A stretch of 7,649 nt of DNA from Armatimonadota bacterium (lineage in GTDB: Bacteria > Sysuimicrobiota > Sysuimicrobiia > Sysuimicrobiales > JACQTN01): NCBI GenBank assembly GCA_016210785.1, contig JACQTN010000464.1:1-7649 (forward strand). The letters run 5' to 3'. Every line of letters begins with the position of its first letter. The first letter of the stretch is position 1. Both the position numbers and the translations under genes were made by a program. Of this stretch, positions 1-5,808 are shown piece by piece. The notes beneath the pieces were generated by a model. It searched no databases and was not told where the DNA came from. It saw nothing but the letters and a program-made list of their open reading frames with translations.

Positions 1-1
1 C

Positions 2-1240
2 ATCATCTGGATGGACCGGCGCGCCGTGGAAGAGGCCCGCTACCTGGGCGAACGGTTCGGCGACGAAATCCCTCGGCGGACCGGGCTGGCGGCGGAGGCC
101 ACCTTCACCGCCAGCAAGTTGCTGTGGCTTCGGCGGCATGAGCCCGAGATCACCCGCCGCGCGCATCTCTTTCTCCAGCCGCGCGACTGCCTGTACCACC
201 GCCTGACCGGGTCCTTCGCCACGGATCCCTCGCTGGCGTCGCGCACGATGCTGTACGACCTCCGCGCGGAGAGATGGTGGGCACAGGCCGCGGCGGAGGC
301 CGGTGTGTCGGTTGCGCAGTTTCCGCGCATCCATCCGTCGTCGGCGGCGCCGGGCACGCTGCGCCCCGAGGCCGCGGGCGTCCTGGGGCTGCCGGCTGGC
401 AGCCCCGTGGCGCTGGGCGCGGGAGACCGCGCCTGCGAAGCGCTGGGGCTCGGCCTGGCGGGCGGTGCGGCGATGGTTTCCACCGGGACGACCACCAACG
501 TGTCACGGGTGGTTGGTGAGATGCCGGAGATAGTCCCGCCGGGCGTGCTGTGCTCGGCGCACTGCCTGCCGGGCGCGTACCTGCTGGAGCAGGGCCTGAG
601 CGCGTCGGGGTCGATCCTGCGCTGGCTGCGGTACGACCTGTTGGGAAACCGTCTGGACTACGCGGCGCTGGATGCGCTGGCGGCCCAGAGCCCGCCGGGC
701 GCTCGCGGCGTCTTCCTGCTGCCGTTCTTCATTGGCGCCCGGGCGACGCGCTGGAACCCCGCGGCGCGCGGGATGTGGTTTGGATTGACCCTCGGCCACA
801 CGCTGGGCGACCTGGCACGCAGCGTGATGGAGGGGGTGGCGTACGAGGTGCGGGCGTGCCTGGAGGTGCTGGGGCGCGCGGGCGCGTCGGTGGACGCGAT
901 GGTGGCCGCGGGAGGAGGCGCGCGGAGCGCGCTGTGGCGGCAGATCATCGCCGACGTTGCCGGTGTGCCCGTGGCGATGCCGGCGCAGCCCGAGGCCGCA
1001 TCGCTGGGCGCCATGCTGCTGGCGGCCGCGGCCGTGGGAGCCCTGAAGGCCCGCGATCTGGCGGACGTTGCCAGGCGGATGAACCCCACGGTGGAGACCG
1101 CGCGGCCCGACGAAGGGAACGCGGCGCGCTACGCCGAGTGGTCCGGGCTGTACAACGATATCTACACTGCGGTGGCGCCTCTGTACGGCACACTGCAGAC
1201 GCTGATTGACGAAGAGGAGAGGTCAGCCGAAGGGCGATAG
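2..1240 (+). CDS. FGGY-family carbohydrate kinase (xylulokinase-like), 5' truncated by window edge
   Basis: ATP-dependent sugar kinase of the FGGY family, which phosphorylates a free sugar or polyol in the cytoplasm. The frame is open from base 2 and reads IIWMDRRA, matching the conserved W-x-D-x-R stretch usually 75-100 residues into these kinases, so the true start lies before the window and the ATG at base 11 is internal. Counting from that Met: GAGDRACEALG contains the expected catalytic base, Asp139 (bases 425-427); VSTGTTTN (156-163) is the phosphate-binding loop; AAGGGARSALWRQIIADVAG (299-318) with EAASLGAMLLAA (328-339) is the adenosine-binding part of the C-terminal domain. The end is intact (TAG at 1238-1240). 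The isomerase starts 67 bp downstream, so the two are probably cotranscribed. Family membership is clear. The substrate (xylulose, ribulose, a polyol or other) cannot be read because much of the N-terminal sugar site is missing. Confidence 0.93.
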   Translation: MIWMDRRAVEEARYLGERFGDEIPRRTGLAAEATFTASKLLWLRRHEPEITRRAHLFLQPRDCLYHRLTGSFATDPSLASRTMLYDLRAERWWAQAAAEAGVSVAQFPRIHPSSAAPGTLRPEAAGVLGLPAGSPVALGAGDRACEALGLGLAGGAAMVSTGTTTNVSRVVGEMPEIVPPGVLCSAHCLPGAYLLEQGLSASGSILRWLRYDLLGNRLDYAALDALAAQSPPGARGVFLLPFFIGARATRWNPAARGMWFGLTLGHTLGDLARSVMEGVAYEVRACLEVLGRAGASVDAMVAAGGGARSALWRQIIADVAGVPVAMPAQPEAASLGAMLLAAAAVGALKARDLADVARRMNPTVETARPDEGNAARYAEWSGLYNDIYTAVAPLYGTLQTLIDEEERSAEGR

Positions 1241-1307
1241 TGATTGGAGCGAAGGAGGCGCACGAGCTCCGCGCGCAGGAAAGCTATCCGGACTGAAGAG
1301 GTGAGTT

Positions 1308-2090
1308 ATGCCCAGATTTGCGGTCAACCTGTCTCTGCTCTTTACCGACGTCCCGCTGCTCCGGCGCTTCGAGCGCGCCGCGCGCGCCGGGTTCCGGTCC
1401 GTGGAGTTTATGTTCCCGTACGGGGAAGACGTGGACGGTATCGAGCGCGAGCTGAAGCGGCTCGGTCTGGAGTTGATCCTCTTCAACCTGCCCGCGGGCG
1501 ACTTCGCCGCGGGGGAGCGGGGGCTCGCTAACCACCCGGCGCGGCGCGGTGAGTTCCGGGACGGCGTGGCGAAGTCGATCGAGATCGCGCGCCGCCTGCG
1601 CGTACCCCGCGTCAACGGCCTGGTGGGGGTGCGCCTCCGGGACGTGCCGGAGGCGGAGCAGCACGCGTGTCTCGTGGACAACCTGCGCCACGCCGCCACC
1701 GAACTGGAGAAGGCAGGCCTGCGCTTCCAGGTGGAGCCGCTCAACGACACGGACACGCCGGGCTTCTACTTGACTACGAGCCGGCAGGCCTTCCGCCTGA
1801 TGGACGACGTGGGCCACCCTAACATCGCCCTGCAGTACGACGTCTACCACATGCAGATCATGGAGGGAAATCTCACCACCACCATCATCAACAACTTGCA
1901 GCGCATCCCTCACATCCAGATCGCCGACGTGCCGGGCCGGCACCAGCCGGGCACCGGGGAGATCAACTTTCCCTTCCTGCTGCGCCGCCTGGACGAGATC
2001 GGCTACCAGGGGTACGTGAGCCTGGAGTATCGGCCGGAGGGGACGCCCGAAGAATCCTTCGGGTGGCTGAAGGAGATGGGGTTCTGGTAG
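1308..2090 (+). CDS. Hydroxypyruvate isomerase-like TIM-barrel sugar isomerase
   Basis: A 260-aa protein of the xylose-isomerase-like TIM-barrel superfamily, closest by eye to the hydroxypyruvate isomerase / 2-oxo-tetronate isomerase (Hyi, OtnI) group, which interconverts short keto and aldehyde sugars or acids using a divalent metal. The opening RFAVNLSLLFTDVPLLRRF and length are typical of that group. Expected active-site residues are present: Glu143 in QVEPLND, Asp178 and His181 in QYDVYHMQIMEG, Gln204 and Asp207 in IQIADVPGRHQPGTGEINF, and Glu240 in SLEYRPEG. The start is supported by AGAGGTGA at 1297-1304, three bases before the ATG, a tight but usable spacing. It follows the kinase gene by 67 bp in the same direction and probably shares its transcript. 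The downstream sugar-gene neighbour lies beyond the accessory segment. Family call is strong. The natural substrate is not known and need not be hydroxypyruvate. Confidence 0.9.
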   Translation: MPRFAVNLSLLFTDVPLLRRFERAARAGFRSVEFMFPYGEDVDGIERELKRLGLELILFNLPAGDFAAGERGLANHPARRGEFRDGVAKSIEIARRLRVPRVNGLVGVRLRDVPEAEQHACLVDNLRHAATELEKAGLRFQVEPLNDTDTPGFYLTTSRQAFRLMDDVGHPNIALQYDVYHMQIMEGNLTTTIINNLQRIPHIQIADVPGRHQPGTGEINFPFLLRRLDEIGYQGYVSLEYRPEGTPEESFGWLKEMGFW

Positions 2091-2166
2091 CCGCGTACTC
2101 GAGAAAGTATTTGAAGCTGGGCCTGGTTCGGAGTTTGAGTTCGCTTGTCCGCGCTGTCTTGAGCCC
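2091..2166. other. Gap at left boundary of accessory segment
   Basis: Short gap after the isomerase stop. Base composition drops here from the very GC-rich sugar genes to a more mixed sequence that continues through the protease gene. No terminator-like hairpin and no convincing promoter were seen. The protease frame is open back to base 2071 without any ATG, GTG or TTG before 2167, and encodes EFACPRCLEPV just before the GTG, which resembles half of a zinc ribbon. This may be chance or the remnant of a longer N-terminus. Confidence 0.4.
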
Positions 2167-2922
2167 GTGGGGGATCGTGGCCACGTTGTGACCAGGCACA
2201 GATCGGTGCTCTTGGCTGTTGGTATGCTCGCGGCGATTATCTGTGTTATCGCAATCTTTCTCTTTCAGCGTCAACGAATGAGAGCTCCATCTGTGGTAGA
2301 AGCCCAGAAATGGCGTCTTGCCAGGGTCCTCGTGCGTCAAGGAAGAGGGTTTGCTTTTCAGGGCAGCGGCTTTATCCTGGTGCGGGCCCAACGGTCGTTC
2401 ATTATGACAAACAGGCACATTGTCGAGCAGGCGCGCACGCGTCTCGGGTCGACAGTGGAAATTTGGGCCAGCCCGGCCTTTGCGCCGAAGCGTGCTCACC
2501 CAGCGGAGATCCTCACTGCAGACGAAGTGGCCGATCTTGCCATCCTGGGCCTCGGGAAAGGCGTGGAGATAGAAGGGCAGGCGCGCGAGCGGGTCGGCGT
2601 CGGGAAAGTGGGTGGCGAGGTTTTCGTGATGGGATACGACGATCAGCATATGGATGTACCCGTCCTGTCTCGGGGAACCATAGTCCGTGTCGGGCCTTTT
2701 GTGGCGAGAGACAGTCTATTTGTGATATCTGGATCTGGATCGACGGCGACTGCACTGCTCATCGAGGGGGCCAGTTGTCCACAGGGGAGAAGCGGGAGTC
2801 CGGTGTTCGACCTAGTGGGCCGAATTGTGGCCTATGTAAAGGGGCACGACGACAAGGGCCGATGCTTCGCCATATCGATCGACGAGGCGCTGAGAAGACT
2901 TCAAAGAGTTGTCGCTCCTTGA
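2167..2922 (+). CDS. Membrane-anchored trypsin-like serine protease (HtrA-type fold, no PDZ)
   Basis: A 251-aa protein (from the GTG at 2167) with a positively charged N-terminus, one hydrophobic segment at about residues 14-33 (VLLAVGMLAAIICVIAIFLF) and a trypsin-like domain from about 58 to 245. The triad is visible: His84 in MTNRHIVE, Asp123 in ADLAILG and Ser209 in PQGRSGSPVF (G-x-S-G-x-P). FQGSGFIL at 65-72 is the usual strand before the His. The C-terminal GRCFAISIDEAL also fits this fold. Expected topology is inside N-terminus with the protease outside the membrane. The protein ends right after the protease domain, so it lacks the PDZ domain of DegP or DegS. The start is uncertain: 2167 has no clear Shine-Dalgarno, and the GTG at 2188 has GGGGGAT about 13 bases upstream. 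The ATG at 2224 would cut the membrane segment. Its base composition is less GC-rich than the flanking sugar genes, suggesting transfer. Its 3' end faces that of the HEPN gene, 63 bp away. Confidence 0.78.
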   Translation: MGDRGHVVTRHRSVLLAVGMLAAIICVIAIFLFQRQRMRAPSVVEAQKWRLARVLVRQGRGFAFQGSGFILVRAQRSFIMTNRHIVEQARTRLGSTVEIWASPAFAPKRAHPAEILTADEVADLAILGLGKGVEIEGQARERVGVGKVGGEVFVMGYDDQHMDVPVLSRGTIVRVGPFVARDSLFVISGSGSTATALLIEGASCPQGRSGSPVFDLVGRIVAYVKGHDDKGRCFAISIDEALRRLQRVVAP

Positions 2923-2985
2923 GAGTTCCCCTTTTCCGATGTCCGGAAGCAAGTTGAGATGCTATCGCCGTTTGATACGCTCGAT

Positions 2986-3438
2986 CTAGCCGTTCGTCCC
3001 GTCGTCGCTGGAACCACGAAGCAGTGCTTCAACCTTTGTCACGAAGTCTTCGGCGATTCCCACGGCTTCTGCGATCTGAGACGGGGATACCGATCCAGCG
3101 GTTTCATAAACGATTCGGTGGCGCTGGCGGCGCATGCGATCCATGAGATCGATCGCCGGCTGGAACCGAGCGCCAAGCCGGATGCGCAGGAACTCTACTA
3201 CGGCTGCGTGGCCTCCTTCACCCGTCGTCGGCCGGTACCCCTCGGAGAACATCACTGCCCTGCCCGCAAGCAGCATCGCGTTGTAGGCAATGGTGTACGC
3301 CCACTCCTCCTCGGGTCCAAGCCTGCGGGCTGTGTCCGGGTCCCGCCGGGCGGCGACGAGCTGCGCAGCCACCTGATGCCTGACGGCCGATTCTCGACGG
3401 ATCTTCTTATCTCTCAGCAAGTCTGAATAGCTCGTCAT
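2986..3438 (-). CDS. HEPN-domain protein, probable toxin of an MNT/HEPN module
   Basis: A 150-aa all-helical protein. It has the HEPN layout: a conserved helix with WAYTIAYNAMLLAGRAVMF (46-64), a GYRP turn (68-71), a conserved His in GEGGHAAVVEFL (73-84), and the RMRRQRHRIVYE segment. There, Arg101 and His107 form the R-x(4-6)-H motif that serves as RNase active site in many HEPN toxins, followed by Tyr111. The spacing (R-x5-H-x3-Y) differs from the R-x4-H-x-Y of HepT/DUF86, so this is more like the general HEPN (PF05168) type. The ATG at 3438 was chosen because homology-like sequence begins there. Longer versions from 3561 run antisense-free through the upstream gene and look artefactual. 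It overlaps the nucleotidyltransferase gene by 32 nt, with GCGAGG directly before its ATG, so translation is probably coupled. Toxicity is inferred from family and context. Some HEPN proteins are not nucleases. Confidence 0.8.
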   Translation of the reverse strand: MTSYSDLLRDKKIRRESAVRHQVAAQLVAARRDPDTARRLGPEEEWAYTIAYNAMLLAGRAVMFSEGYRPTTGEGGHAAVVEFLRIRLGARFQPAIDLMDRMRRQRHRIVYETAGSVSPSQIAEAVGIAEDFVTKVEALLRGSSDDGTNG

Positions 3439-4042
3439 CCTCGCGCCCGATGAACACGATCTTTGGCCCGGAGAAGACGCTCTGCACGAACGAGCCGGCC
3501 TGCTGAGCTTTGGCCCGTGCTTCCGCCCGGCTGAAGCGTGTGTATGCCACCTCCCTGCCAAGCACGCGCTCGGCTCGTGCCAGCACCGGAGTGAGTGTCC
3601 TGTCGGACACGCTACCGATCACCATGAGATCCAGGTCACTGCGAACGTCGGCGTCACCCCTGACAAAGGAACCGTAGAGGAAGGCAAGCTCGATACCCTT
3701 GAGGAGGCTGAGTGCGTCTTTGAGGATGGTGTGGGCTGCAGACGCTCTGACGACGAGGCGCTGCAGATCCTGATAGAGAGGATGACCCTGGTTCAAGGCA
3801 TAGCGCACCTGATTGCCGACTCGCTCGGCCTGCAGGAGGTCGATCGCCTGGAGACGGCGGAGATCGCGCAGGAGATTGCCGGCGGGCTCGCCGAGGATGC
3901 GCTGCAGCGCGCGTACGTGGAACGTTTCCCCCGGGTGAAGCAGGAAATGGGAGAGCAGTTTCGCCCGGGCCGCGGACCCGAGAAGGGTCCGGAGTACCGG
4001 GGGCACGCGCGGTTGCCTGGCCGACCGAATATCTGTACTCAT
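3407..4042 (-). CDS. Winged-helix / minimal nucleotidyltransferase (MNT) fusion, probable antitoxin and autoregulator
   Basis: A 211-aa protein with two parts. Residues about 20-84 (LLGSAARAKLLSHFLLHP... to VGNQVRYALN) look like a winged helix-turn-helix, with a recognition-helix region near EPAGNLLRDLRRLQ and a wing at ERVGNQVRY. Residues about 110-200 are a minimal nucleotidyltransferase: AFLYGSFVRGDADVRSDLDL carries the GS-x10-D-x-D signature, with Gly124-Ser125 and metal-binding Asp136 and Asp138 all present, so it is predicted active. In characterised MntA/HepT pairs the MNT partner silences the HEPN toxin by AMPylating it. The attached DNA-binding domain suggests this one also represses its own promoter. 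The start ATG at 4042 sits right after a strong promoter. A longer frame to 4153 would run through the promoter and begins with unrelated sequence. It is first gene of a two-gene operon with the HEPN gene. Domain calls are strong; antitoxin role is inferred. Confidence 0.83.
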   Translation of the reverse strand: MSTDIRSARQPRVPPVLRTLLGSAARAKLLSHFLLHPGETFHVRALQRILGEPAGNLLRDLRRLQAIDLLQAERVGNQVRYALNQGHPLYQDLQRLVVRASAAHTILKDALSLLKGIELAFLYGSFVRGDADVRSDLDLMVIGSVSDRTLTPVLARAERVLGREVAYTRFSRAEARAKAQQAGSFVQSVFSGPKIVFIGREDDELFRLAER

Positions 4043-4045
4043 TTC

Positions 4046-4075
4046 GATAACAATTGTACTCCATTTGATAACAAT
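4046..4075 (-). promoter_or_regulatory. Tandem operator candidates: two GATAACAAT sites 21 bp apart
   Basis: The plus-strand sequence GATAACAAT occurs at 4046-4054 and again at 4067-4075. With flanks, TTnGATAACAATnGT matches at 13 of 15 positions. The 21-bp spacing is two helical turns, so both copies face the same side of the DNA. One lies between the -35 and -10 boxes, the other overlaps the -10 box and likely start point. Binding of the winged-helix domain of the nucleotidyltransferase here would block its own transcription. The repeats are seen; the binding partner is inferred. Confidence 0.55.
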
Positions 4076-4081
4076 CGTCAA
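4053..4081 (-). promoter_or_regulatory. Sigma-70-type promoter for the MNT/HEPN operon, near leaderless
   Basis: On the minus strand TTGACG (4081-4076) is followed after exactly 17 nt by TACAAT (4058-4053). Each box differs from consensus at one position. The ATG of the nucleotidyltransferase gene begins 11 nt after the -10 box, so a typical start point would leave an mRNA leader of only a few bases. There is no Shine-Dalgarno between them, consistent with a leaderless transcript. This AT-rich patch stands out sharply from its surroundings. Confidence 0.72.
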
Positions 4082-4269
4082 ACCAGGAGGAGAGGTGTCT
4101 TCGAGGTGGCTGACCCGGCTGATTCTGGTGGCGCACCATCCGCGCAGGCGCATCCGAGCCGGCAGGGCATCTCAGCCGCCGCACCGAAACCCTCCTCTGG
4201 AATGTTTCACGAAGATACCGTGGACTTGGACCCTGCGTCTGCGGACGCGTCTCCGCAGGGAGTGGCCTG
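4082..4269. other. Gap between MNT/HEPN promoter and the TIM-barrel gene
   Basis: No convincing gene. A strong Shine-Dalgarno-like run, AGGAGGAGAGG (4085-4095), lies on the plus strand, followed by a GTG at 4106 that opens a 54-codon frame ending at TGA 4268-4270, overlapping the ATG of the next gene as TGATG. Its product would be rich in Ala, Pro, Ser and Asp with no recognisable domain, so coding is doubtful. A perfect 7-bp hairpin lies at 4239-4258. No clear plus-strand promoter was found, although the TIM-barrel gene needs one if it is no longer transcribed from the isomerase side. Confidence 0.35.
4239..4258 (+). promoter_or_regulatory. Hairpin touching the ribosome binding site of the TIM-barrel gene
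   Basis: CTGCGGA (4239-4245) and TCCGCAG (4252-4258) form a perfect 7-bp stem with a 6-nt loop. Its 3' arm includes the first two bases of AGGGAG (4257-4262), the Shine-Dalgarno sequence 7 nt before the ATG at 4270. It has no U-tract, so it is not a normal terminator. It could lower translation initiation or simply be a GC-rich coincidence. Confidence 0.35.
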
Positions 4270-5664
4270 ATGTCCAGCCCCTTCGTGGGCATCATCGTTC
4301 CCGGCATCAGCCTCATCGACGAGGGCGCCGACCGCGTCATGGATTACCTGCGGTCCACTATCGGCGTCACCACCATCTTCCTGCCCGCCTACTCCCACTC
4401 GTCGGTCATCGCCGGCCGCCTCACGCCCAACCCCTCCGAGCCCTGGCGCGATCACGGCATGCCCGAGCCGATGGAATTGAAAGGCGGCGCGTTCTTCGAT
4501 CCGCACACCGAGTTTTACCGCAATACGTTCATCCACGACTTCCGCGCGCCCGATCCCGAGTACCGGGGCGTCGACGTCATGGCGCTGGCCGCCGACGCGG
4601 CACGCCCGCGCGGGATCGACGTCGTGCCCTACTTCCTGGACGCGCTGGGCCACGGCCGCCGCGACCCCACGCCCCCGGGGTTTCCCCACACCCTGGAGGT
4701 GGACGCGCTGGGGCGCCTGTCGGACGGGCCGTGCCTGACCAACCCGGCGTACGGCGAGTGGGTCTTCTCCCTGGTGGAAGACCTGATGAAGAGTTATCCC
4801 GCGGCCGGCCTGCTGTGGGGGATGGAGCGGCACGGGCCGCTGGGTCAGGTCATCGACGGCGGGGCGCCGGTGTGCTTCTGCGACCACTGCTGCCGCGCCG
4901 CGCGCGACGCGGGGCTCGACCCCGTGGCGGCGCGGGCGGACTTCGAGGCGGCGTGGCGGTACGTGGAGGCCGTGCGCGTCGGCGAACTGCGTCCCACCGA
5001 CGGGTACTTCATCGGGTTCCTGCGCGAGCTGCTGCGTCACCCCCAGGCGCTGGTGTGGGAGAAGTTCTGGTTGACGCGCTACCACGGGTTCCTGCGCCGG
5101 CTGTACGGGCTCGTCAAGCACATCGATCATCGCCTGCGCTTCGGCATCCTGGTCTGGCACAATGCCAACATCTGGCCGCTGCTACGGGCGCAGTGGGACT
5201 ACGCCGAGATCAGGGAGTTCTGCGACTACCTGCTGCCGCTGGTGACCCACAACACCGGCGGCGTCTCGGTGGTCCGGCACCTGGAGTCGCTGGCCGCCAC
5301 CGCGTTCAAGGACGTGCGGGCGCCCGACCTGCTTGCCGGATTCTACCGCATCATGGGCTACGACGAGGGGCCGTGGGACGGGCTGCCCGCACGCGGGTTC
5401 GGGCCCGAGTACACGCGCCGCGAGATCAGGCGGGTCGTGGACGGCGCGGGCGGGCGCGTCCCGGTCTACGCCGGCGTGGGCATCGACCTGCCGACGCCGC
5501 CCGGGATCCGGAAGACGGCGCCGGAAGACGTCGAGGCGCACATCAGGGCGGCCCACGCTGCCGGCGCCAGCGGCTTTGCGTTCCGGCGCAGCTACGCCGA
5601 GATGTGGACCAAGAACCTGGAAGCCGCGGGGCGCACGCTGCGCGTGCTCGGCGTAATCGAGTAG
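4270..5664 (+). CDS. Uncharacterised glycoside-hydrolase-like TIM-barrel protein with Cys cluster
   Basis: A 464-aa cytoplasmic protein (no signal peptide or membrane segment) that I recognise only in outline. Alternating hydrophobic strands and helices suggest a TIM barrel: VGIIVPG at 6-12, GVTTIFLPAYSH at 32-43, IDVVPYFLDALG at 116-127, GLLWGMERHGP at 180-190, FGILVWHNANIW at 291-302, VPVYAGVGIDLP at 397-408, and GASGFAFRRSYAEMW at 432-446. Hypothetical sugar-active barrel proteins often show a strand ending in Glu followed by a C-x-C-x-x-C segment. Here Glu186 precedes VCFCDHCC (Cys202, 204, 207, 208), which could bind metal or shape the active site. The start is supported by AGGGAG 7 nt upstream. 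Composition is very GC-rich, like the kinase and isomerase. It lies upstream of a solute-binding protein in the same direction, suggesting a role in processing the imported compound. A sugar hydrolase, lyase or isomerase are all possible. Confidence 0.8.
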   Translation: MSSPFVGIIVPGISLIDEGADRVMDYLRSTIGVTTIFLPAYSHSSVIAGRLTPNPSEPWRDHGMPEPMELKGGAFFDPHTEFYRNTFIHDFRAPDPEYRGVDVMALAADAARPRGIDVVPYFLDALGHGRRDPTPPGFPHTLEVDALGRLSDGPCLTNPAYGEWVFSLVEDLMKSYPAAGLLWGMERHGPLGQVIDGGAPVCFCDHCCRAARDAGLDPVAARADFEAAWRYVEAVRVGELRPTDGYFIGFLRELLRHPQALVWEKFWLTRYHGFLRRLYGLVKHIDHRLRFGILVWHNANIWPLLRAQWDYAEIREFCDYLLPLVTHNTGGVSVVRHLESLAATAFKDVRAPDLLAGFYRIMGYDEGPWDGLPARGFGPEYTRREIRRVVDGAGGRVPVYAGVGIDLPTPPGIRKTAPEDVEAHIRAAHAAGASGFAFRRSYAEMWTKNLEAAGRTLRVLGVIE

Positions 5665-5808
5665 GGGACGGGGCAAGGGATTCGGGGACGTGAGACCTGA
5701 CGCGGGAGGCGAGCGTGCAGGAACGCGTCGCGTGAGTGTGCAGGCTGAGTGTGGAGGTTGAACGGGCAGGTCGAGCGTGAAGGGAGATCGGAGGGAGGTG
5801 TGAGTTCG
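5665..5808 (+). other. Purine-rich leader between TIM-barrel and binding-protein genes
   Basis: A 144-bp gap, strongly purine-rich on the plus strand. It contains GGGGACG twice (5664-5670 and 5684-5690), the 13-bp repeat array at 5734-5785, and the strong ribosome binding site GGAGGGAGGTG (5790-5800) placed 8 nt before the ATG at 5809. No terminator hairpin and no clear promoter boxes were seen, so read-through from the TIM-barrel gene is likely. Confidence 0.5.
5734..5785 (+). repeat. Degenerate 13-bp tandem repeat in the leader of the binding-protein gene
   Basis: Four adjacent 13-bp units start at 5734, 5747, 5760 and 5773: GAGTGTGCAGGCT, GAGTGTGGAGGTT, GAACGGGCAGGTC and GAGCGTGAAGGGA. 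The shared pattern is GA(G/A)YG(T/G)G-n-AGG. A further copy, GAGCGTGCAGGA, lies out of phase at 5711-5722. The array ends 23 nt before the start codon of the solute-binding protein. Each unit carries a Shine-Dalgarno-like AGG. Confidence 0.6.

Noticed and set aside
2959..3426. A plus-strand frame opposite the HEPN gene.
   Set aside because: The minus-strand frame shows clear HEPN motifs and overlaps its operon partner; the plus-strand product shows nothing recognisable.
4025..4085. Short GATAACAAT repeats as a possible CRISPR remnant or insertion-site duplication.
   Set aside because: Only two 9-bp copies at 21-bp spacing lying inside a promoter; an operator pair explains them better.
4043..4153. 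An N-terminal extension of the nucleotidyltransferase starting at 4153.
   Set aside because: It would translate through the promoter and operator region, and the extra residues do not resemble the winged-helix family. The ATG at 4042 directly follows the promoter.
4065..5693. A 542-codon plus-strand frame overlapping the TIM-barrel gene in another phase.
   Set aside because: It is extremely Arg-rich with no fold-like pattern, whereas the 4270-5664 frame has a good ribosome binding site and barrel-like strands.
5749..5808. An upstream ATG for the substrate-binding protein at 5749.
   Set aside because: It adds 20 charged residues before a normal signal peptide and lies inside the tandem repeat. 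The ATG at 5809 has a strong ribosome binding site.
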